NCBI RefSeq assembly: GCF_003234265.2
Contig: NZ_CP126256.1
Coordinates: 62,001 to 126,000 of the forward strand
Length of the DNA stretch: 64,000 nucleotides
Direction: 5' to 3'
From: Curtobacterium sp. MCSS17_015
GTDB taxonomy: Bacteria > Actinomycetota > Actinomycetes > Actinomycetales > Microbacteriaceae
The translations under genes and the position numbers were made by a program. The notes under the pieces were generated by a model. That model was given only the letters and a program-made list of their open reading frames with translations. It was not told the DNA's origin and made no database searches. Positions 18,701-29,018 of the stretch are shown one piece after another; positions within the stretch are counted from its first letter, which is position 1, and each line of letters starts with the position of its first letter.

Positions 18701-21700
18701 GTGGACGGCGTCGACACCGCCGTCGCTCGCATCGTGACGCCCGGCGGCCCGGACACCGCACGTCTCGTCGCCTGGATCGTCGGTACCGCCGACGACCAGG
18801 ACGTCCGACGCGCCGCGGCAGCCGACCTCCCCGACCACATGGTGCCGACGGCGATCGCCGTCGTGGACGAGATCCCGTTGACGCCGAACGGCAAGATCGA
18901 CGTCGCTGCGTTGCCGGAACCCACGTCCTCGGGTGGTGCCCAGCGACCCGTGACCGACGACGAGCACACCATGACCCGCGTCTTCGGGGACGTGCTCGGC
19001 GCCCACGACGTCGGGCTGCACGACGACTTCTTCGCGCTCGGCGGGCACTCGCTGCTCGCCGTGGGGTTGATGGGACGGATCCGGGACGAGCTCGGTGCTA
19101 CATTGCCGCTCCGCAGCATCTTCGACGCCCCCACCCCCGCTGGTCTCCTCGCCGCGATCGGTCCGGCGTCCGCGACACCGCCGCAGGGCGTGCACCGGCC
19201 GACGTCGGCCCTGCGTGCCTGGGTCGCGGAGCACCCCCGTCAGGACGGCGAGACGGTGCCGTTGTCGCCGAACCAAGCACGCCTGTGGTTCCTCAACCGG
19301 CTCGATCCGACCTCCGCCGACTACTCGGTGCTGCTGCAGGCCACGTTCCGCGGCGAGCTCGACACCGACGCGTTCCGGCACGCCATCGACGACGTGATCG
19401 AGCGGCACGAGGTGCTCCGGACGACGTACCCGGAGGTCGACGGGCAGCCGGTGCAGCACATCCACGCCCCCGAGCCCGGTGTCGTCGGCACGCAGCCCGT
19501 CGACACGACGGCGGGCTTCGACCTGACCGTCGACATGCCGGTGCGTGCCGCACTCGTCCAGACGGGCGATCGCGAGTGGCGGATCGACCTGGTCATCCAC
19601 CACATCGCCACCGACGGCGCATCGCTCGCCCCGCTCGCGCGTGACATCGCCATCGCCTACGGGGCCCGTTCCGGGAGCACGGCGCGCGCACAGCGTCCGC
19701 TCCGGGCCCAGTACGCGCACTTCGCCCGTATGCAACGAGTTCTCGAGGACGCCGACGGCGGGCGGCACGACGCGTCGTTGGCAGCCTGGGAGCAGCGACT
19801 CGCGGGGATCCCGGACGAGCTCGACCTCCCAGCGGACGGACGCCGCCCGGAGTCCGCCACGCGGGCAGCGCGGCAGCTCCGGTTCACGGTGCCCGAGGAC
19901 GTCGTCGCGGCGATGCAGGCTGCCGCCGGCTCCGCCCAGGCGAGCGGCTTCCACGCCTGGCTCGCCGGTCTCGCCGGGTACCTGCACCGCATCGGCGCCG
20001 GTGACGACATCGTGATCGGGTCGCCGTCGGCCGGACGGTCGGACCCGGACACCGCGGAACTCGTCGGGTTCTTCGTCAACACGCTGCCGCTGCGCGTCCA
20101 GATGGCTGACGCACCGCACCTGGTCGAGACCATCGAACGGGCGCGCGCCGCGACACTGCACGCCATCGAGCACGAGTCCGTGCCCTTCGAGCGCATCGTC
20201 GAGGCGATGGCTCCCGAGCGCCGACTCGGCCGGCACCCGCTGTTCCAGACGATGCTCTCGGTGGAGGAGCCGTCGGGGGTCGCCATCGAGCTGCCCGGTG
20301 TGACCACGGAGCGGATCGAGCCCGACACCACCGGTTCGGCCAAGGTCGACCTGTCGTTCACGCTGCGCCCCCGTTCCTCCGGGTCGGTCGACGGTGTGCT
20401 CGAGTACGACGCGTCGATGTTCAGCGACCGGGCCGCGCGCGGCCTCGTCGAACGGTGGATGTCGTTCCTGGCCGCTGCGGCCGAGGCGCCACGGCAGCCA
20501 CTCCGCGACGTGCCGATCGGGCCGAGCAACGTCCCGCTCGCCGCATGGCCGGCCGAGGTGGGAGACCCCCCGCAGACGGTCCTCGAGGCGTTCGACGCGT
20601 CCGTGGCCGCGCGCCCGACCGACACGGCGATCGTCGCCGAGGGCCGTGCACTGACCGCCATGGAACTCGACGCCCGCGTCGACGACATCTGCGCCGGCCT
20701 GACGGCGGCCGGGGTCGGTCCCGGCGAGGTCGTGGCGCTCCACCTCCAACGGGGCATCGACACGGTCGCGGCGCTCCTGGCGGTGTGGCGAGCCGGAGCG
20801 GTCGCCGCGCCGGTCGACGTCGAGCTGCCCCGCGAGCGGGTCGTGACCATGCTCCGGACCGCCGCTGCGCGCCTGGTGCTGCACCAGGGCCTCCAGGACG
20901 GGACGGAGGCCCCCAGCACGGCGGTCCTCGCGGCGGCGGACGCCGGTGTGCCGCGGGAGCGGGTGGTGCGCATCGACGAGTTGCCACGACCGACGACCGC
21001 TGGAGCGGGCGCGCCGCGACCGCTCCAGCTCGACGCCGCTGCGTACCTGATCTTCACCTCGGGGACGACGGGTGAGCCGAAGGCGGTGCAGGTGCCACAT
21101 CGGGCACTCGCCGCGCTGCTGGCGAGCCACCGCGCGACCCTGCTGCCCGACCCGGACGAGCGCCGCGTCCGCGTCGCGCACACGACGGGCGTCGGCTTCG
21201 ACGCGGCGATGGACCCCGTCGTCTGGCTGGCCGCCGGCCACGAGCTGCACGTCGTCGACGACGCGACCCGACGGGACCCGCAGGCGCTCGTCAGGCTCTT
21301 CCACGAGCGCGGCATCGGCGCGTGGGAGACCACGCCGAGCTACGTGACCGCGCTCACCGGGCAGACGGACCTCGAAGCCCTGTTGGACGCCCGCGACGAC
21401 CGTGATCCGTTCGTCATGCTGCTCGGCGGTGAGCCGCTCGACGCAGGGCTGTGGACTTGGCTGCGGGCCCGCCGTGCGGTTGACGCCTGGAACCTGTACG
21501 GACCGACCGAGGTCGGTGTGGACTCGATGGTCGCCCGGGTCGCGGACAGCACGGCTCCGGAGCTCGGGGCCACCACCGTCGCGACCGTCGGCTACGTGCT
21601 CGACGCCCGGCTCCGTCCGGCACCTGTCGGCAGCGTCGGCGAACTGTGGCTCGCGGGCGGGCAGTTGGCGCACGGGTACCTCGGCCGGCCGGACCTGTCG

Positions 21701-23272
21701 GCCGGACGGTTCGTCGCGGATCCGTTCGCCTCGGACGGCTCCCGCATGTACCGGACCGGCGACCTCGTGGTCCGGCGGGACGCCGACGAGGGGACGCGCC
21801 CCAGCGTCGTCTCGCTCGGACGGAGTGACGGCCAGGTGAAGATCCGTGGTCACCGTGTCGAGCCGGGCGAGGTGGAGGCGATCCTCCGCGGGGCCGACGG
21901 CGTCGCGCAGGCCGTGGTCCGTCCGGTCGACACCGCACGCGGTACCGAGCTCGGGGCGTGGATCGTGACGGACGGGTCCACGCCCGACGGGGCCGTGCGT
22001 CACCTCATCGACGTCGTGCGCTCCCGCGTGCCGGACTACATGGTCCCGGCAGGGATCGCGGCGATCGACTCCGTGCCGCTGACCCCGAACGGCAAGGTCG
22101 ACGTCCGAGCACTCCCCGAACTCCGTGCCGGCGGCGGTGCGGGCGCCGCCCCACGCGGAGCGGCAGAACGGGCGGTGGCGGCTGCCTTCGCGGCGACGCT
22201 CGGCGTCGGCGACGTCCGAGCGGACGACTCGTTCTTCGCGCTCGGCGGTCACTCGTTCATCGCGCAGCCGACGATCCAGGCCGTGAACGACGCCCTCGAC
22301 GTGAACCTGCCGGTGCAGGCGCTGTTCCAGGCGCCGACGGTCGCGGGCCTCGCCGCGCTCGTCGAGTCCGGTGGCGCGGACATCGCGGAGGCCCTCCGCA
22401 CGATCCTGCCGCTCCGCCGCGACGGTGACGGCGCGCCGGTGTTCGCCGTCCACCCGGCGAGCGGCGTGGCGTGGAAGTTCTCCGCGTTCGTGTCGCGGCT
22501 CGCCTCGACGCGTCCGGTCCTCGGCGTCCAGATGCCGGGCATCGCGCCGGACGACCCGGAGCCGCCGGAGGTGGGGTCGCTGGGCGAGTTGCTCACCGAG
22601 TACGTCGCCGCGATCCGCGCCGAGCAGCCGCACGGGCCGTACCTGCTCACCGGGTACTCGTTCGGCGGTCGGCTGGCGCACCACATCGCTGCGCATCTGC
22701 AGGCGGAGGGCGAACAGGTCGCGCTCCTCGCCGTCCTCGACGCCTACCCGACCGACGCTGCGGCGCTCGAGGGCGTCACGGAAGCGGGGGACATGTGGCG
22801 CGGGTTCCTCGACGCGAACGGGGTGGTCCCGCCCGAGGGTGAACTGGACACCCAGCGGGTGCTGGCGCTCTTCGCCGAGTCCGGCAACCCGTTGGCCGAC
22901 ATCCCGCCACACGCGGTCGAGCGCATGGTGCGCCGGTTCCGTCGACTCGGCGAGCTCCTCGACGCGGCGCCCGTCCCCGTCGTCGACGGTGACCTCCACG
23001 TCTTCGCGGCCACCGAGGACGTGCCCGACGGCAGGCCGGAGCCGGAGGCGTGGGAGCCGTTCGTGAGCGGGACGGTCACGTCGAGCCCCGTGGGCGTCCG
23101 CCACCAGGACATGCTCGTCGACCGGGCGCTCGACGACATCGCTCCGGTGCTGGACCGCCTGCTCGTTGGTCACCGACACGCCGACGGCGCGGCATCAAAC
23201 CGATCCGACGACGGCTCCGAAGGAACACAGGGAACGAGACCTGCACCTGACGTAGAGGAGGATCGACGATGA
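12764..23272 (+). CDS. Three-module non-ribosomal peptide synthetase, C-A-T-C-A-T-C-A-T-TE
   Basis: 3502 residues. Assembles a peptide on phosphopantetheine arms. Domains by landmark residues: C1 (HHIALDG, 156-162), A1 ([10 protein letters not shown] at 639), T1 (Ser 1030 in GGHS), C2 (HHIASDG, 1214), A2 ([10 protein letters not shown], 1707), T2 (Ser 2096), C3 (HHIATDG, 2279), A3 ([10 protein letters not shown], 2765), T3 (Ser 3164), TE (Ser 3299 in GYSFGG). No epimerase, methyltransferase or oxidase domain. A by-eye nine-residue code (Phe-A numbering 235-331) gives D-A-D-E-A-G-L-V-D for A1 and A2 and D-A-D-E-L-G-L-V-D for A3. It shares E278, G301, V330 and D331 with the ornithine code, so a cationic side chain is my inference. 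C1 has no upstream module and resembles EntF's condensation domain, so the product is probably N-acylated. The TE opening ([11 protein letters not shown]) also resembles EntF. Confidence 0.95.
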   Translation: MTSKDHQHHQDDRTDREESAHVPLTSAQRRIWYAQELDPTNPTYQIGQYIDLHGELDPRILRIALTKTVADLDALSTRFRSDADGPYGVIERPRPTDEVMELVDLRHLDVDEAEAEARARMDRDMSTPREVQGDDLFGAVLFQISDDRAWLFQRVHHIALDGYSAVIALRYMADVYTRLARHAPHGRLLDVAARPLAHAAARLRSPLPGLAELHSSLSEYEDSGQRETDETYWRGVLAEETTVAGLEGTTTSAASRVIRVSVPLEAERAARLAALGRDLPKTVVAIVALYMAKITGEERIALGLPVTARRGRVAKTTPSMLSNILPLRIDVPATATVADVIAHAGDVVRGAVGHQRFRVESLDGAPRHAGPSVNLLPVIEAIRFGTAVGEVNILSTGPVHDLSIVLSGLSSEAAGATLRLEGDAELHNPESLTEHADRLLAFVDRVVDDPADLTVADASVVHDDEVAMLLEQGVGDTVGLEPQRILEAFAEIARERPGDTAVVAPDGTATFSELDADATRLAHHLVRAGVVPGSRVAVRIERSMLLPMLVLAVLRAGGVYVPLDPEYPTDRVAGMIEDSEPTMLLTSSGQLARDRDAGATWSVPSLAVDPDTAPWRRQSDDPNTLPVVTGDALAYIVFTSGSTGRPKGVGVDGTALRNLFQHHRAAMFDPAARRLGRPVRVAHTAGLSFDAAWDPLLWLFAGHELHIVDDDVRRDPERLVAEFVQARIDAIETTPSFAEALLSAGMLDSDVHPTEIAIGGEAVGPALWDALADRDDVHAMNLYGPTEATVDSLTAVLEPGQQPHIGSSVRNSRHYILDASLTPVPDRAVGELYLAGTNVARGYVGQPGLSAERFVADPFSGDGSRMYRTGDVVRRRRDGSLRFVGRIDDQVKIRGYRVELAEVEAAMARRPGVTRAAAVVRGEGPTSRIIGYVTSDGDLRELPVTVKDGMRSEVPDYMVPTTVVALPDLPMTPNGKLDRRALPTPEQSGAGSAQQPRNEPERITADAFAEVLEVGSVGIDDDFFAAGGHSLLATRLAARLSERLDRTVTVRDVFERPTVAGLAGGTAGDPESGRRSRLARATRPTPMPVSLTQRRLWFLNRLEPDSAAYNIPVVLRLEGPLVVSALRAAFVDVAMRHEPLRTTVPFEGDQPVQRILDGAAAGPPFLTVTVPESRVDDAVREEATRPFDIATETPLRAVLLRVDDDHHVLVATMHHIASDGWSLAPFARDLGDAYAARVAGAEPRWQPLPVDYADFTLWQREQLGDADDPTSELARQLTFWRRALTGAPDEIALPRDRARTVGDEVVERGIGQVALDLDDVRHAALRRFAGDHRTSLFIVLHAAVAATLQQHGAGEDIVVGTPVAGRADPQLDELVGFFVNTVALRTSLDGDPSVEDLLERVRASNSAAYAHQDVPFDAVVDAVRPPRSAGRHPLFQVMLTLQNTEPAVLDLGEVAVTVPAQTTSAGVKTDLLIDVTTPGGDDGGLVVTIGYDRALFDEPTVARLRDALDRVLGAFVARPDRRLSDIANVDAETALVLDRQARGRTVDVTGTVLDRFDDTVRRVPDAPALVDTAGTTSFADLDRRVTALAVGLADLGVTRGDRVAIALPRSADAIAVVLGVLRSGAVAVPVDVAYPDARIGQILAGAEPTVLVTDDAERARAVIGVVDVDPHVVGPADIRPGGGEPGRAAGSNLPVPQPGDTAYLVYTSGTTGVPKGVQVPHSSLANVLAQHEDAMIGPVRARVGDRVPRMLHLSGLGFDAAWDPILWLTAGTTLEIADDVTRTNAEAVVRVINEHGVDVIETTPSYARQLAAVGLFEAVAERGQRLTVAVGGEPVLPDLWNRMAEAEHIDGWNLYGPSESTVDAVVARIEPGAVTIGRPVANVTARVLDDFLQPVPPGVDGELYLSGASLAHGYRGRTAETAARFVADPRGDGTRMYRTGDIVRRRVTGELEFLRRDDDQVKLRGYRIELADVARVLERVDGVDTAVARIVTPGGPDTARLVAWIVGTADDQDVRRAAAADLPDHMVPTAIAVVDEIPLTPNGKIDVAALPEPTSSGGAQRPVTDDEHTMTRVFGDVLGAHDVGLHDDFFALGGHSLLAVGLMGRIRDELGATLPLRSIFDAPTPAGLLAAIGPASATPPQGVHRPTSALRAWVAEHPRQDGETVPLSPNQARLWFLNRLDPTSADYSVLLQATFRGELDTDAFRHAIDDVIERHEVLRTTYPEVDGQPVQHIHAPEPGVVGTQPVDTTAGFDLTVDMPVRAALVQTGDREWRIDLVIHHIATDGASLAPLARDIAIAYGARSGSTARAQRPLRAQYAHFARMQRVLEDADGGRHDASLAAWEQRLAGIPDELDLPADGRRPESATRAARQLRFTVPEDVVAAMQAAAGSAQASGFHAWLAGLAGYLHRIGAGDDIVIGSPSAGRSDPDTAELVGFFVNTLPLRVQMADAPHLVETIERARAATLHAIEHESVPFERIVEAMAPERRLGRHPLFQTMLSVEEPSGVAIELPGVTTERIEPDTTGSAKVDLSFTLRPRSSGSVDGVLEYDASMFSDRAARGLVERWMSFLAAAAEAPRQPLRDVPIGPSNVPLAAWPAEVGDPPQTVLEAFDASVAARPTDTAIVAEGRALTAMELDARVDDICAGLTAAGVGPGEVVALHLQRGIDTVAALLAVWRAGAVAAPVDVELPRERVVTMLRTAAARLVLHQGLQDGTEAPSTAVLAAADAGVPRERVVRIDELPRPTTAGAGAPRPLQLDAAAYLIFTSGTTGEPKAVQVPHRALAALLASHRATLLPDPDERRVRVAHTTGVGFDAAMDPVVWLAAGHELHVVDDATRRDPQALVRLFHERGIGAWETTPSYVTALTGQTDLEALLDARDDRDPFVMLLGGEPLDAGLWTWLRARRAVDAWNLYGPTEVGVDSMVARVADSTAPELGATTVATVGYVLDARLRPAPVGSVGELWLAGGQLAHGYLGRPDLSAGRFVADPFASDGSRMYRTGDLVVRRDADEGTRPSVVSLGRSDGQVKIRGHRVEPGEVEAILRGADGVAQAVVRPVDTARGTELGAWIVTDGSTPDGAVRHLIDVVRSRVPDYMVPAGIAAIDSVPLTPNGKVDVRALPELRAGGGAGAAPRGAAERAVAAAFAATLGVGDVRADDSFFALGGHSFIAQPTIQAVNDALDVNLPVQALFQAPTVAGLAALVESGGADIAEALRTILPLRRDGDGAPVFAVHPASGVAWKFSAFVSRLASTRPVLGVQMPGIAPDDPEPPEVGSLGELLTEYVAAIRAEQPHGPYLLTGYSFGGRLAHHIAAHLQAEGEQVALLAVLDAYPTDAAALEGVTEAGDMWRGFLDANGVVPPEGELDTQRVLALFAESGNPLADIPPHAVERMVRRFRRLGELLDAAPVPVVDGDLHVFAATEDVPDGRPEPEAWEPFVSGTVTSSPVGVRHQDMLVDRALDDIAPVLDRLLVGHRHADGAASNRSDDGSEGTQGTRPAPDVEEDRR

Positions 23273-23478
23273 CGAACCCGTTCGACGACCAGGACGGCAC
23301 CTTCCGGGTGCTGGTGAACGAACTGGGCCAGCACTCACTGTGGCCGGAGTTCGCCGACGTCCCCCGCGGCTGGGTCGCGGTCTTCGGTCCTGCCGTGAAG
23401 GGTGCCTGCACCGAGTACGTCTCGGAGCACTGGCACGACATCACGCCGACCGTCGAGAGCCATCGCGTCGCCTCGTGA
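23269..23478 (+). CDS. MbtH-family NRPS accessory protein
   Basis: 69 residues. Binds adenylation domains and supports their folding and activity. Seen: [24 protein letters not shown] and [10 protein letters not shown], the family NxExQ-SLW and PxGW motifs, with a C-terminal EHWHDITP. The ATG overlaps the NRPS stop (23269-23272), and its own stop overlaps the ABC gene start, so all are translationally coupled. Confidence 0.96.
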   Translation: MTNPFDDQDGTFRVLVNELGQHSLWPEFADVPRGWVAVFGPAVKGACTEYVSEHWHDITPTVESHRVAS

Positions 23479-24497
23479 TCTCGATCCGCGGCATCACCAA
23501 GCGTTTCGGGAGTCACCAGGCCCTCGCGGGCGTCGACCTCGACGTCCCCGAGGGGTCGGTGCAGGGCCTGCTCGGGCCCAACGGGGCCGGCAAGACGACG
23601 ACGGTGCGCGTGCTCACGACATTGCTGCAGCCGGACTCCGGCGATGCGTACGTCGCCGGCAGGTCGGTGACCCGTGACGGGCACCAGGTCCGGAAGCGCC
23701 TCGGCGTCTCGGGCCAGTACGCCGCCGTCGACGAGAAGCTGACGGGGTTCGAGAACCTGACCATGGTCGGCGAGCTGTACGGGATGCGGCGCAAGGACGC
23801 GAAGGCAAGGGCTCGCGAACTGCTGCGTGACTTCCGTCTCGACGACGTGCCGGACGACAAGCGTGCGGGGACGTACTCCGGCGGTATGCGTCGCCGGTTG
23901 GACCTGGCCGGCGCGATCGTGGCTCGCCCCCCGGTGGTCATCCTCGACGAGCCCACCACGGGGCTCGATCCCCGTGGCCGGCGGGACACATGGGATGCGA
24001 TCGAGTCGCTCGCCTCCGGTGGGACGACCGTGCTCCTGACGACGCAGTACCTCGAGGAGGCCGACCGGTTGGCGGACTCCATCGCGGTCATCGACGAGGG
24101 ACGGATCATCGCCGAGGGCACCGCCGCGGGGCTCAAGTCGGAGACCGGCGGCGCGCGGGTCGACGTCCTGCTCACCCCCGGCACCGACGTCTCCGTCGCG
24201 GTGGACGCCGTACGACGAGCGGGGCACGCGGTCTCCGTCGACGGACGGACGGGGCGACTCACGGTCAACGCCACCAGCGGTGGCCGGGACCTCCTCGACG
24301 TCGTCGGGGCGCTCCACGCGGCCGGGCTGGAAGCGACCGAGGCCGCCCTCCGCCAGCCGACGCTGGACGAGGTCTTCCTCCGGTTGACCGGCGCATCGAC
24401 CGACGCCGACCCCGACACCACCGAGACCGACGCAGCAGCGACGTCGTCCGCTGCGGAGGAGTCCCGAGCCGGACGGACGACGGAGGTGACGCGATGA
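23475..24497 (+). CDS. DrrA-type ABC exporter ATP-binding protein
   Basis: About 340 residues. Walker A LLGPNGAGKTTTVRVLTTLL, Q-loop VSGQYAAVDEKLTGFENL, signature TYSGGMRRRLDLAGAI, Walker B VVILDEPTTGLDPRGRR and TTQYLEEADRLAD are those of antibiotic/daunorubicin-type exporters (DrrA). A C-terminal regulatory extension (residues ~230-315) ends in an acidic low-complexity tail. GTG at 23475 overlaps the MbtH stop. With the next gene it should export the NRPS product or provide self-resistance. Confidence 0.93.
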   Translation: MISIRGITKRFGSHQALAGVDLDVPEGSVQGLLGPNGAGKTTTVRVLTTLLQPDSGDAYVAGRSVTRDGHQVRKRLGVSGQYAAVDEKLTGFENLTMVGELYGMRRKDAKARARELLRDFRLDDVPDDKRAGTYSGGMRRRLDLAGAIVARPPVVILDEPTTGLDPRGRRDTWDAIESLASGGTTVLLTTQYLEEADRLADSIAVIDEGRIIAEGTAAGLKSETGGARVDVLLTPGTDVSVAVDAVRRAGHAVSVDGRTGRLTVNATSGGRDLLDVVGALHAAGLEATEAALRQPTLDEVFLRLTGASTDADPDTTETDAAATSSAAEESRAGRTTEVTR

Positions 24498-25291
24498 GCT
24501 TCGCCAGCGTCCTCCGTGACGGTCGGGTCATCGCCCGTCGGAACATGCTCGGCGTCCGCCGCACGCCCGGAGCGCTCGTGACCGGGGTCGCCCAGCCCGT
24601 CATCTTCGTGCTCATCCTCGGCTACGTGTTCGCCGGCGCGCTCGGCGGCGACGCGTACCGGGAGTTCCTCATCGGTGGCGTGCTGGCGCAGACACTCACG
24701 TTCAACTCGTCCTTCACCGCGGTGTACTTGGCGAAGGACCTCCAGACGGGGTTGATCGACCGGTTCCGCGCGCTGCCGATGTCCAGGGTGGGCGTCATCC
24801 TCGGGCGGACGACTTCCGACCTGCTGACGAACACGATCTCGATCGTCGTCGTGGTCGCCTGCGGTCTCGTGATCGGGTGGCGCGTGCACTCCGACGTCTG
24901 GTCCGCGCTGCTGACGTGCGGCCTCCTGCTGCTGTACGCCTTCGCGACCTCGTGGATCGGGGCGTTCATCGCGCTCACCGCCCGCAGCGTCGAGGTCGCG
25001 CAGAGCCTGGGCCTCCTCTGGCTCTTCCCGGTGTGCTTCATCTCCGGCGCGTTCGTCTCGGCGGACATGCTCCCCGGGCCGCTGCGGGTCGTCGCCGAGT
25101 GGAACCCGGTGACCGCGGTGGCGACCGCCGTGCGGCGCGGCTTCGGCAACGAGCCCCCGGCCGGCTTCGCCGTGAGCCAGGGTTGGCCGGCCGACAACGC
25201 CCTGCTGTACGCGTTCCTGTGCTGCATCGGGATCATCGCGGTCTTCGCCCCCATCGCCGTCGCTCAGTACCGGCGGATCAGCAAGCGGTGA
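24494..25291 (+). CDS. DrrB-type ABC-2 exporter permease
   Basis: 265 residues. About six hydrophobic segments: PVIFVLILGYVFAGALGG, TLTFNSSFTAVYLA, TISIVVVVACGLVIGW, LLTCGLLLLYAFATSWIGAF, LLWLFPVCFISGAFVSADML and a last one near LLYAFLCCIGIIAVFAPIAV. The LIDRFRALPMSR segment is characteristic of DrrB/ABC-2 permeases. ATG overlaps the ATPase stop, and its stop overlaps the phosphopantetheinyl transferase start. Cytoplasmic membrane partner of the upstream ATPase. Confidence 0.92.
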   Translation: MSFASVLRDGRVIARRNMLGVRRTPGALVTGVAQPVIFVLILGYVFAGALGGDAYREFLIGGVLAQTLTFNSSFTAVYLAKDLQTGLIDRFRALPMSRVGVILGRTTSDLLTNTISIVVVVACGLVIGWRVHSDVWSALLTCGLLLLYAFATSWIGAFIALTARSVEVAQSLGLLWLFPVCFISGAFVSADMLPGPLRVVAEWNPVTAVATAVRRGFGNEPPAGFAVSQGWPADNALLYAFLCCIGIIAVFAPIAVAQYRRISKR

Positions 25292-26046
25292 TCCACCTCC
25301 TCAGCGCGACCGTCGACGACGTGCTCGACGTCGGCGACCGCCTGGTCGGTGGGACCGGAGGTGCAGGAGCGCGACGGCTGGTGACGCCGGCGGATCGTGC
25401 AGCGGCGGATGCCAGGCTCGCCGACGAGGACCGCCGTCGGACGCTCGCCGGGCGGCTGGCCCTGCGGCTGCTCGCCGGCAGGGTGCTCGGCAGTCCACCG
25501 ACCGCGTCTGCGGGCCTCCCGATCGACCGCACCTGTGACCGCTGCGGGGGCCCGCACGGTCGCCCGCGTCTCGTGGGGCTCTCGGCCTCCACCTCGACCT
25601 CCGGTGACCAGGTGCTCGCAGCAGTGGCCGCCGCGTCAGCGCACGTCGGTGTCGACGTCGAGCGGGTCCCCGTGGCGCTCTGGGACGGTTTCGACGAGTT
25701 CGCGCTCCACCCCGCCGAGCGCGGCGCACTGCCCGACGGCGACGCGGGCGTCCTCCGACGGGTCGCGATCTGGACCGGCAAGGAGGCAGTGCTCAAGTCG
25801 GTCGGCGTCGGCCTGCGTGCGGCACCGAGCGGGTTCCACGTCGCCACCTCGCCGGTCGGGGACGCGCCGACCGACGGCGTCACCGGATGGCTTCCCGTGG
25901 CCCGGTCCGACGACCCCGCGACCGCGGGCATCTGGACGACCGCCGTGGACGTCCCGGGCGGTGCCGTCGCGTCGCTGGCTGCGGTCGGTCCACGGCCGAT
26001 CCGCTCCTGGTTGCTCGGAGGACTCAGCGGTCCGTCGGGCCCGTGA
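25288..26046 (+). CDS. 4'-phosphopantetheinyl transferase (Sfp superfamily)
   Basis: 252 residues. Expected to load the three NRPS carrier domains with phosphopantetheine from CoA. Magnesium-binding GVDVERV and WTGKEAVLKSVGVGL (the WxxKEAxxK motif) are clear. The N-terminal basic region RTLAGRLALRLLAGRVLG and CDRCGGPHGRPRL fit the family. The usual SHS motif before GVDVE is degenerate (GLSASTSTSGD). GTG at 25288 overlaps the permease stop. The last 23 bp overlap the 3' end of the convergent DeoR gene. Confidence 0.88.
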   Translation: MIHLLSATVDDVLDVGDRLVGGTGGAGARRLVTPADRAAADARLADEDRRRTLAGRLALRLLAGRVLGSPPTASAGLPIDRTCDRCGGPHGRPRLVGLSASTSTSGDQVLAAVAAASAHVGVDVERVPVALWDGFDEFALHPAERGALPDGDAGVLRRVAIWTGKEAVLKSVGVGLRAAPSGFHVATSPVGDAPTDGVTGWLPVARSDDPATAGIWTTAVDVPGGAVASLAAVGPRPIRSWLLGGLSGPSGP

Positions 26047-26809
26047 CCGACCTCGTCGCGACGTGCACCGTCACGAGCCCCGACGCCCGGAACGCCGTCA
26101 GCTGCTCTTCGGTGGCACCGTCGTCCGTCACGAGCACCCACGGCCGCTCGATCCGCGTCCACCAGTGCGCCGAGGCGACCCCGAGCTTCGTCGAGTCCGC
26201 CAGCACGTACAGCTCACGGGCCCGCTCGACCATCACGCGCTTGAGCGACGCCTGCTCCGGCGTCTCCTCGCAGAGGCCGTGCTCCGCCGAGACCCCGTCG
26301 GCGCTGAGGAACGCCACGTCGGCGGAGACGTCCGCCATCACCCGCTCCGCGAAGGGTCCGACGAACCCCGAGCTGATGTGCCGCAGCCTCCCGCCGACGA
26401 CGATCAACTCGACGCCCGTGCTGTGCTCGAGCGCGGTGGTGGTCGTCAGCCCGGTGGTCACGACGGTGATGCCCTCCCGGTACACGAGGTTCCGCGCGAG
26501 TGCCCCGACGGTGGTTCCGGCGTCGAGCACGGCGACCGCTCCGTCCCGGACGAACGTGCTCGCGAGCCGCCCGATCGCCGCTTTCTGCGCGACGGCGATC
26601 GCCTCACGCTCGCGCAGGCTCCGCTCCGGGCCGCTGACGGTCTGTGCGCCACCGTAGGTGCGGACGATGGTGCCGTCGCGCGTCATCGTGTCGAGGTCCC
26701 GCCGGATCGTCGACGCGGAGACCGAGAACACCGCTGCGAGCTCGTCGACGGTGACGGGCTTCTCCTGCAGCAGGCGGCTGATCTCGCGCCGACGGTCGCG
26801 GGCGTTCAC
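26024..26809 (-). CDS. DeoR-family transcriptional regulator
   Basis: 261 residues. N-terminal DeoR helix-turn-helix (RRREISRLLQEKPVTVDELA, then FSVSASTIRRDLDTM) and the C-terminal sugar-phosphate sensor with VAVLDAGTTVGALARNL, VVTTGLTTTTALEH and LIVVGGRLRHISSGFVGP. Likely controls the acid-sugar genes downstream on the same side (pdxA-like, kinase, permease). It lies last in that leftward set, 1 bp after the pdxA-like stop. A palindrome upstream of the permease is a candidate operator. Confidence 0.92.
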   Translation of the reverse strand: MNARDRRREISRLLQEKPVTVDELAAVFSVSASTIRRDLDTMTRDGTIVRTYGGAQTVSGPERSLREREAIAVAQKAAIGRLASTFVRDGAVAVLDAGTTVGALARNLVYREGITVVTTGLTTTTALEHSTGVELIVVGGRLRHISSGFVGPFAERVMADVSADVAFLSADGVSAEHGLCEETPEQASLKRVMVERARELYVLADSTKLGVASAHWWTRIERPWVLVTDDGATEEQLTAFRASGLVTVHVATRSVTGPTDR

Positions 26810-26810
26810 G

Positions 26811-27806
26811 TCAGCCGTCGCGCTCCGGGGAGAGGTCGGCGGCCTGACGGAGCGCTTCGAGCAGCGGTTCGTGGTCCACGATGTCCTTCCCGGCGATGTC
26901 GAACGCCGTTCCGTGGTCGACCGAGGTCCGGACGAACGGCAGGCCGACGGTGACGTTCACACCGTTCTTCAGCCCGAGCACCTTCACCGGGATGTGGCCC
27001 TGGTCATGGTACTGGGCCACCACGAGGTCGTAGTCGCCGCGGCTGGCCAGCATGAACAGCGTGTCGGCGGGCAGCGGGCCGATGACGTCGAGGCCCTCGG
27101 CGCGCGCACGGTCGACGCCGGGCTGGATCTTCTGCGCCTCCTCGTCGTTGCCGAACAGGCCGTTCTCACCGCCGTGCGGGTTGATCGCGGCGACGGCGAT
27201 GCGCGGACGCTCGTTGCCGGAGCGGACGAGCAGGTCGTTGCCGCGGGCGATCGTGCGGTAGACCCGGTCACCGTCGATGGCGGCGACGGCGTCGACGAGG
27301 CCGAGGTGGGTGGTGACGTGGATGACGCGCATGTTCGGTGCCGTCAGCATCATCGAGACCTCCTCGACGCCGGCGAGTTCGGCGAGCATCTCGGTGTGGC
27401 CGGGGAACTGGTGGCCACCCATGTGCAGGGCCGCCTTGTTCAGCGGGCCGGTGCAGATGGCGTCGATCTCACCGGCGACGGCGAGCTCGACGGCCTTCTC
27501 GATGAACAGGAACGCGCCGTGACCGGCCTCGGCGGAGAGCTCGCCCCAGGCCAGGTCCTCGGGGATGCACGGGATGTCGAGGACGTCGATCGTGGACGGG
27601 TCGTCCGTCGCCTCGGAGGGGGCGCTGATCCCGTTGACGGTCAGCGGGCTCGAGACGACGTCCATGGCGAGCTGCAGACGACGGAGGTCGCCGATGACGA
27701 ACATCGTCCCCAGGGAGCGCGTCGCCTCGTCGGCCATCGCCTTGGCGATGATCTCGGGTCCGACGCCGGCGGCGTCACCCATCGTGATCGCGATGATCGG
27801 CTTCAT
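26811..27806 (-). CDS. pdxA2: PdxA-like 4-phospho-D-threonate/erythronate dehydrogenase
   Basis: 331 residues. PdxA-family metal- and NAD-dependent dehydrogenase. In this setting it is probably the PdxA2 branch, which oxidises and decarboxylates 4-phosphotetronates to dihydroxyacetone phosphate rather than making vitamin B6. Seen: ITMGDAAGVGPEIIAKA, GHTEMLAELAG with the first metal His, NPHGGENGLFG with the second, and AQYHDQGHIPVKVLG with the third. The neighbouring DUF1537 kinase, which would supply the 4-phospho substrate, supports this over the B6 role. ATG at 27806. Confidence 0.88.
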   Translation of the reverse strand: MKPIIAITMGDAAGVGPEIIAKAMADEATRSLGTMFVIGDLRRLQLAMDVVSSPLTVNGISAPSEATDDPSTIDVLDIPCIPEDLAWGELSAEAGHGAFLFIEKAVELAVAGEIDAICTGPLNKAALHMGGHQFPGHTEMLAELAGVEEVSMMLTAPNMRVIHVTTHLGLVDAVAAIDGDRVYRTIARGNDLLVRSGNERPRIAVAAINPHGGENGLFGNDEEAQKIQPGVDRARAEGLDVIGPLPADTLFMLASRGDYDLVVAQYHDQGHIPVKVLGLKNGVNVTVGLPFVRTSVDHGTAFDIAGKDIVDHEPLLEALRQAADLSPERDG

Positions 27807-27833
27807 TGTTCTTCCTTCACTGCTCGGTGTTCT

Positions 27834-29018
27834 CTACTGCTCGGTGTGCTGCTGTCGGAGGGCCTGGACGGTGCGGGCGAGGGTGCCGGCGTCGCCGAAC
27901 GCCCCCGCCTTCGTCACGAAGACCGGCCGGTGGTCGGGGTGACTGCTGAGGACGACGCCGGGCTCGACGTTGCCGTGCACGCGGACGCTGTCGACCCCGA
28001 GTGCGTCCAGGACGGCGCGCGCGGTCTCGCCGCCGGTCAGGACGAGGCCGCCGAAGCGGTGCGCGCTCCGGGCGACGGTCGCCGCGAGGGCCGCGGCGAC
28101 GTCGAGGGCGTTGCCCGTGTCGACCGGGACGCCCAGGTCGGGGGTGAGGACCACGTCGGTCGTGGCGCTGGCGATCTGGTCGGTTGCCGCCTGCTCGCCG
28201 TCGTCGCGGTGCCGCAGCTCGACGTGCTCCGCACCGCGGCGGACGAGCTCGTCGATCTGCGACCGCGCGGGGCCGGAGTAGCTCCCGACGACGACCAGGA
28301 CGCGGTCCACCGCCCGCGTCAGCGGTGCCGTCGTCGCCGTCGCGTCGCCGGTCGGCAGCATGTGCGCGGCGAGTCCGCCGGAGCCGGTCACCAGGATGGG
28401 CGCCGTGACGAGTCGGGAGGCCCGGGCGATCGTCTCGAGGTCGGCGTCCGTCACCGCGTCCAGGACGACCGCGTCCACGCCGTCGGCGTGCAGGCGGTCG
28501 AGCTGCGCGGCGAGCTCCGCAGGGGTGTCCGTCGGACGCGGGGCGAGCCTCCCGGCCTGGAGGCCCGCAGTGGCGAGCGAGGCGGCGACGTCACCGGCGT
28601 GGTCACCGTCGACGTTCGCGACGCCGTCGACGTGGACGATCCCGCCGACGGTCGTGCGGCCGGTGCCGGGGAAGGCCGGTGCGACGACGGCCAGGCCGCG
28701 CTCGGTGTCCGACAGGGCGGCGAGGGCGGCGGCGACCTCGGCACCGACGTTCCCGCGCAGCAGCGAATCGATCTTCTTGAAGACCGGGCGTCCGAGCGAC
28801 ACGGAGCGACGGACGACCGACTCCACCAGTGCGGCTGCGTCATGGTCGGACAGGTACCGGCTCTCGGTGTCGACGGCGAGCACGTCGGACGCGGGCCAGG
28901 GCACGTCCGGACCGAGGACCACGGCGCTGCTGTGGGCTGCCCCGTACCCGCCGGCGGCGTCGGCGGCCCCGGTCAGGTCGTCGGCCACGATCGTCAGGCT
29001 CGGCTGCGTCGCGCTCAC
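27834..29018 (-). CDS. Four-carbon acid sugar kinase (DUF1537 family)
   Basis: 394 residues. Kinase predicted to phosphorylate D-threonate, D-erythronate or a similar acid sugar. Seen: the N-terminal signature [62 protein letters not shown], and the C-terminal nucleotide-binding region [16 protein letters not shown] with [11 protein letters not shown]. The GTG at 29018 overlaps the permease stop by 4 bp. Together with the PdxA-like gene it gives two consecutive steps; no aldolase, isomerase or epimerase is nearby. Confidence 0.9.
   Translation of the reverse strand: MSATQPSLTIVADDLTGAADAAGGYGAAHSSAVVLGPDVPWPASDVLAVDTESRYLSDHDAAALVESVVRRSVSLGRPVFKKIDSLLRGNVGAEVAAALAALSDTERGLAVVAPAFPGTGRTTVGGIVHVDGVANVDGDHAGDVAASLATAGLQAGRLAPRPTDTPAELAAQLDRLHADGVDAVVLDAVTDADLETIARASRLVTAPILVTGSGGLAAHMLPTGDATATTAPLTRAVDRVLVVVGSYSGPARSQIDELVRRGAEHVELRHRDDGEQAATDQIASATTDVVLTPDLGVPVDTGNALDVAAALAATVARSAHRFGGLVLTGGETARAVLDALGVDSVRVHGNVEPGVVLSSHPDHRPVFVTKAGAFGDAGTLARTVQALRQQHTEQ

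Noticed and set aside
12917-23179. Very long open frame on the minus strand opposite the NRPS (over 3400 codons)
   Set aside because: It is the antisense shadow of a GC-rich gene with strong third-position bias. The translation is low-complexity (Arg, Gly, Asp, Val) with no recognisable domain, whereas the plus strand shows complete NRPS motifs.
26811-27806. PdxA-like gene considered as vitamin B6 biosynthesis enzyme
   Set aside because: Actinobacteria generally make PLP by PdxST, and the neighbours here are an acid-sugar kinase, permease and DeoR regulator, which fit the PdxA2 role.
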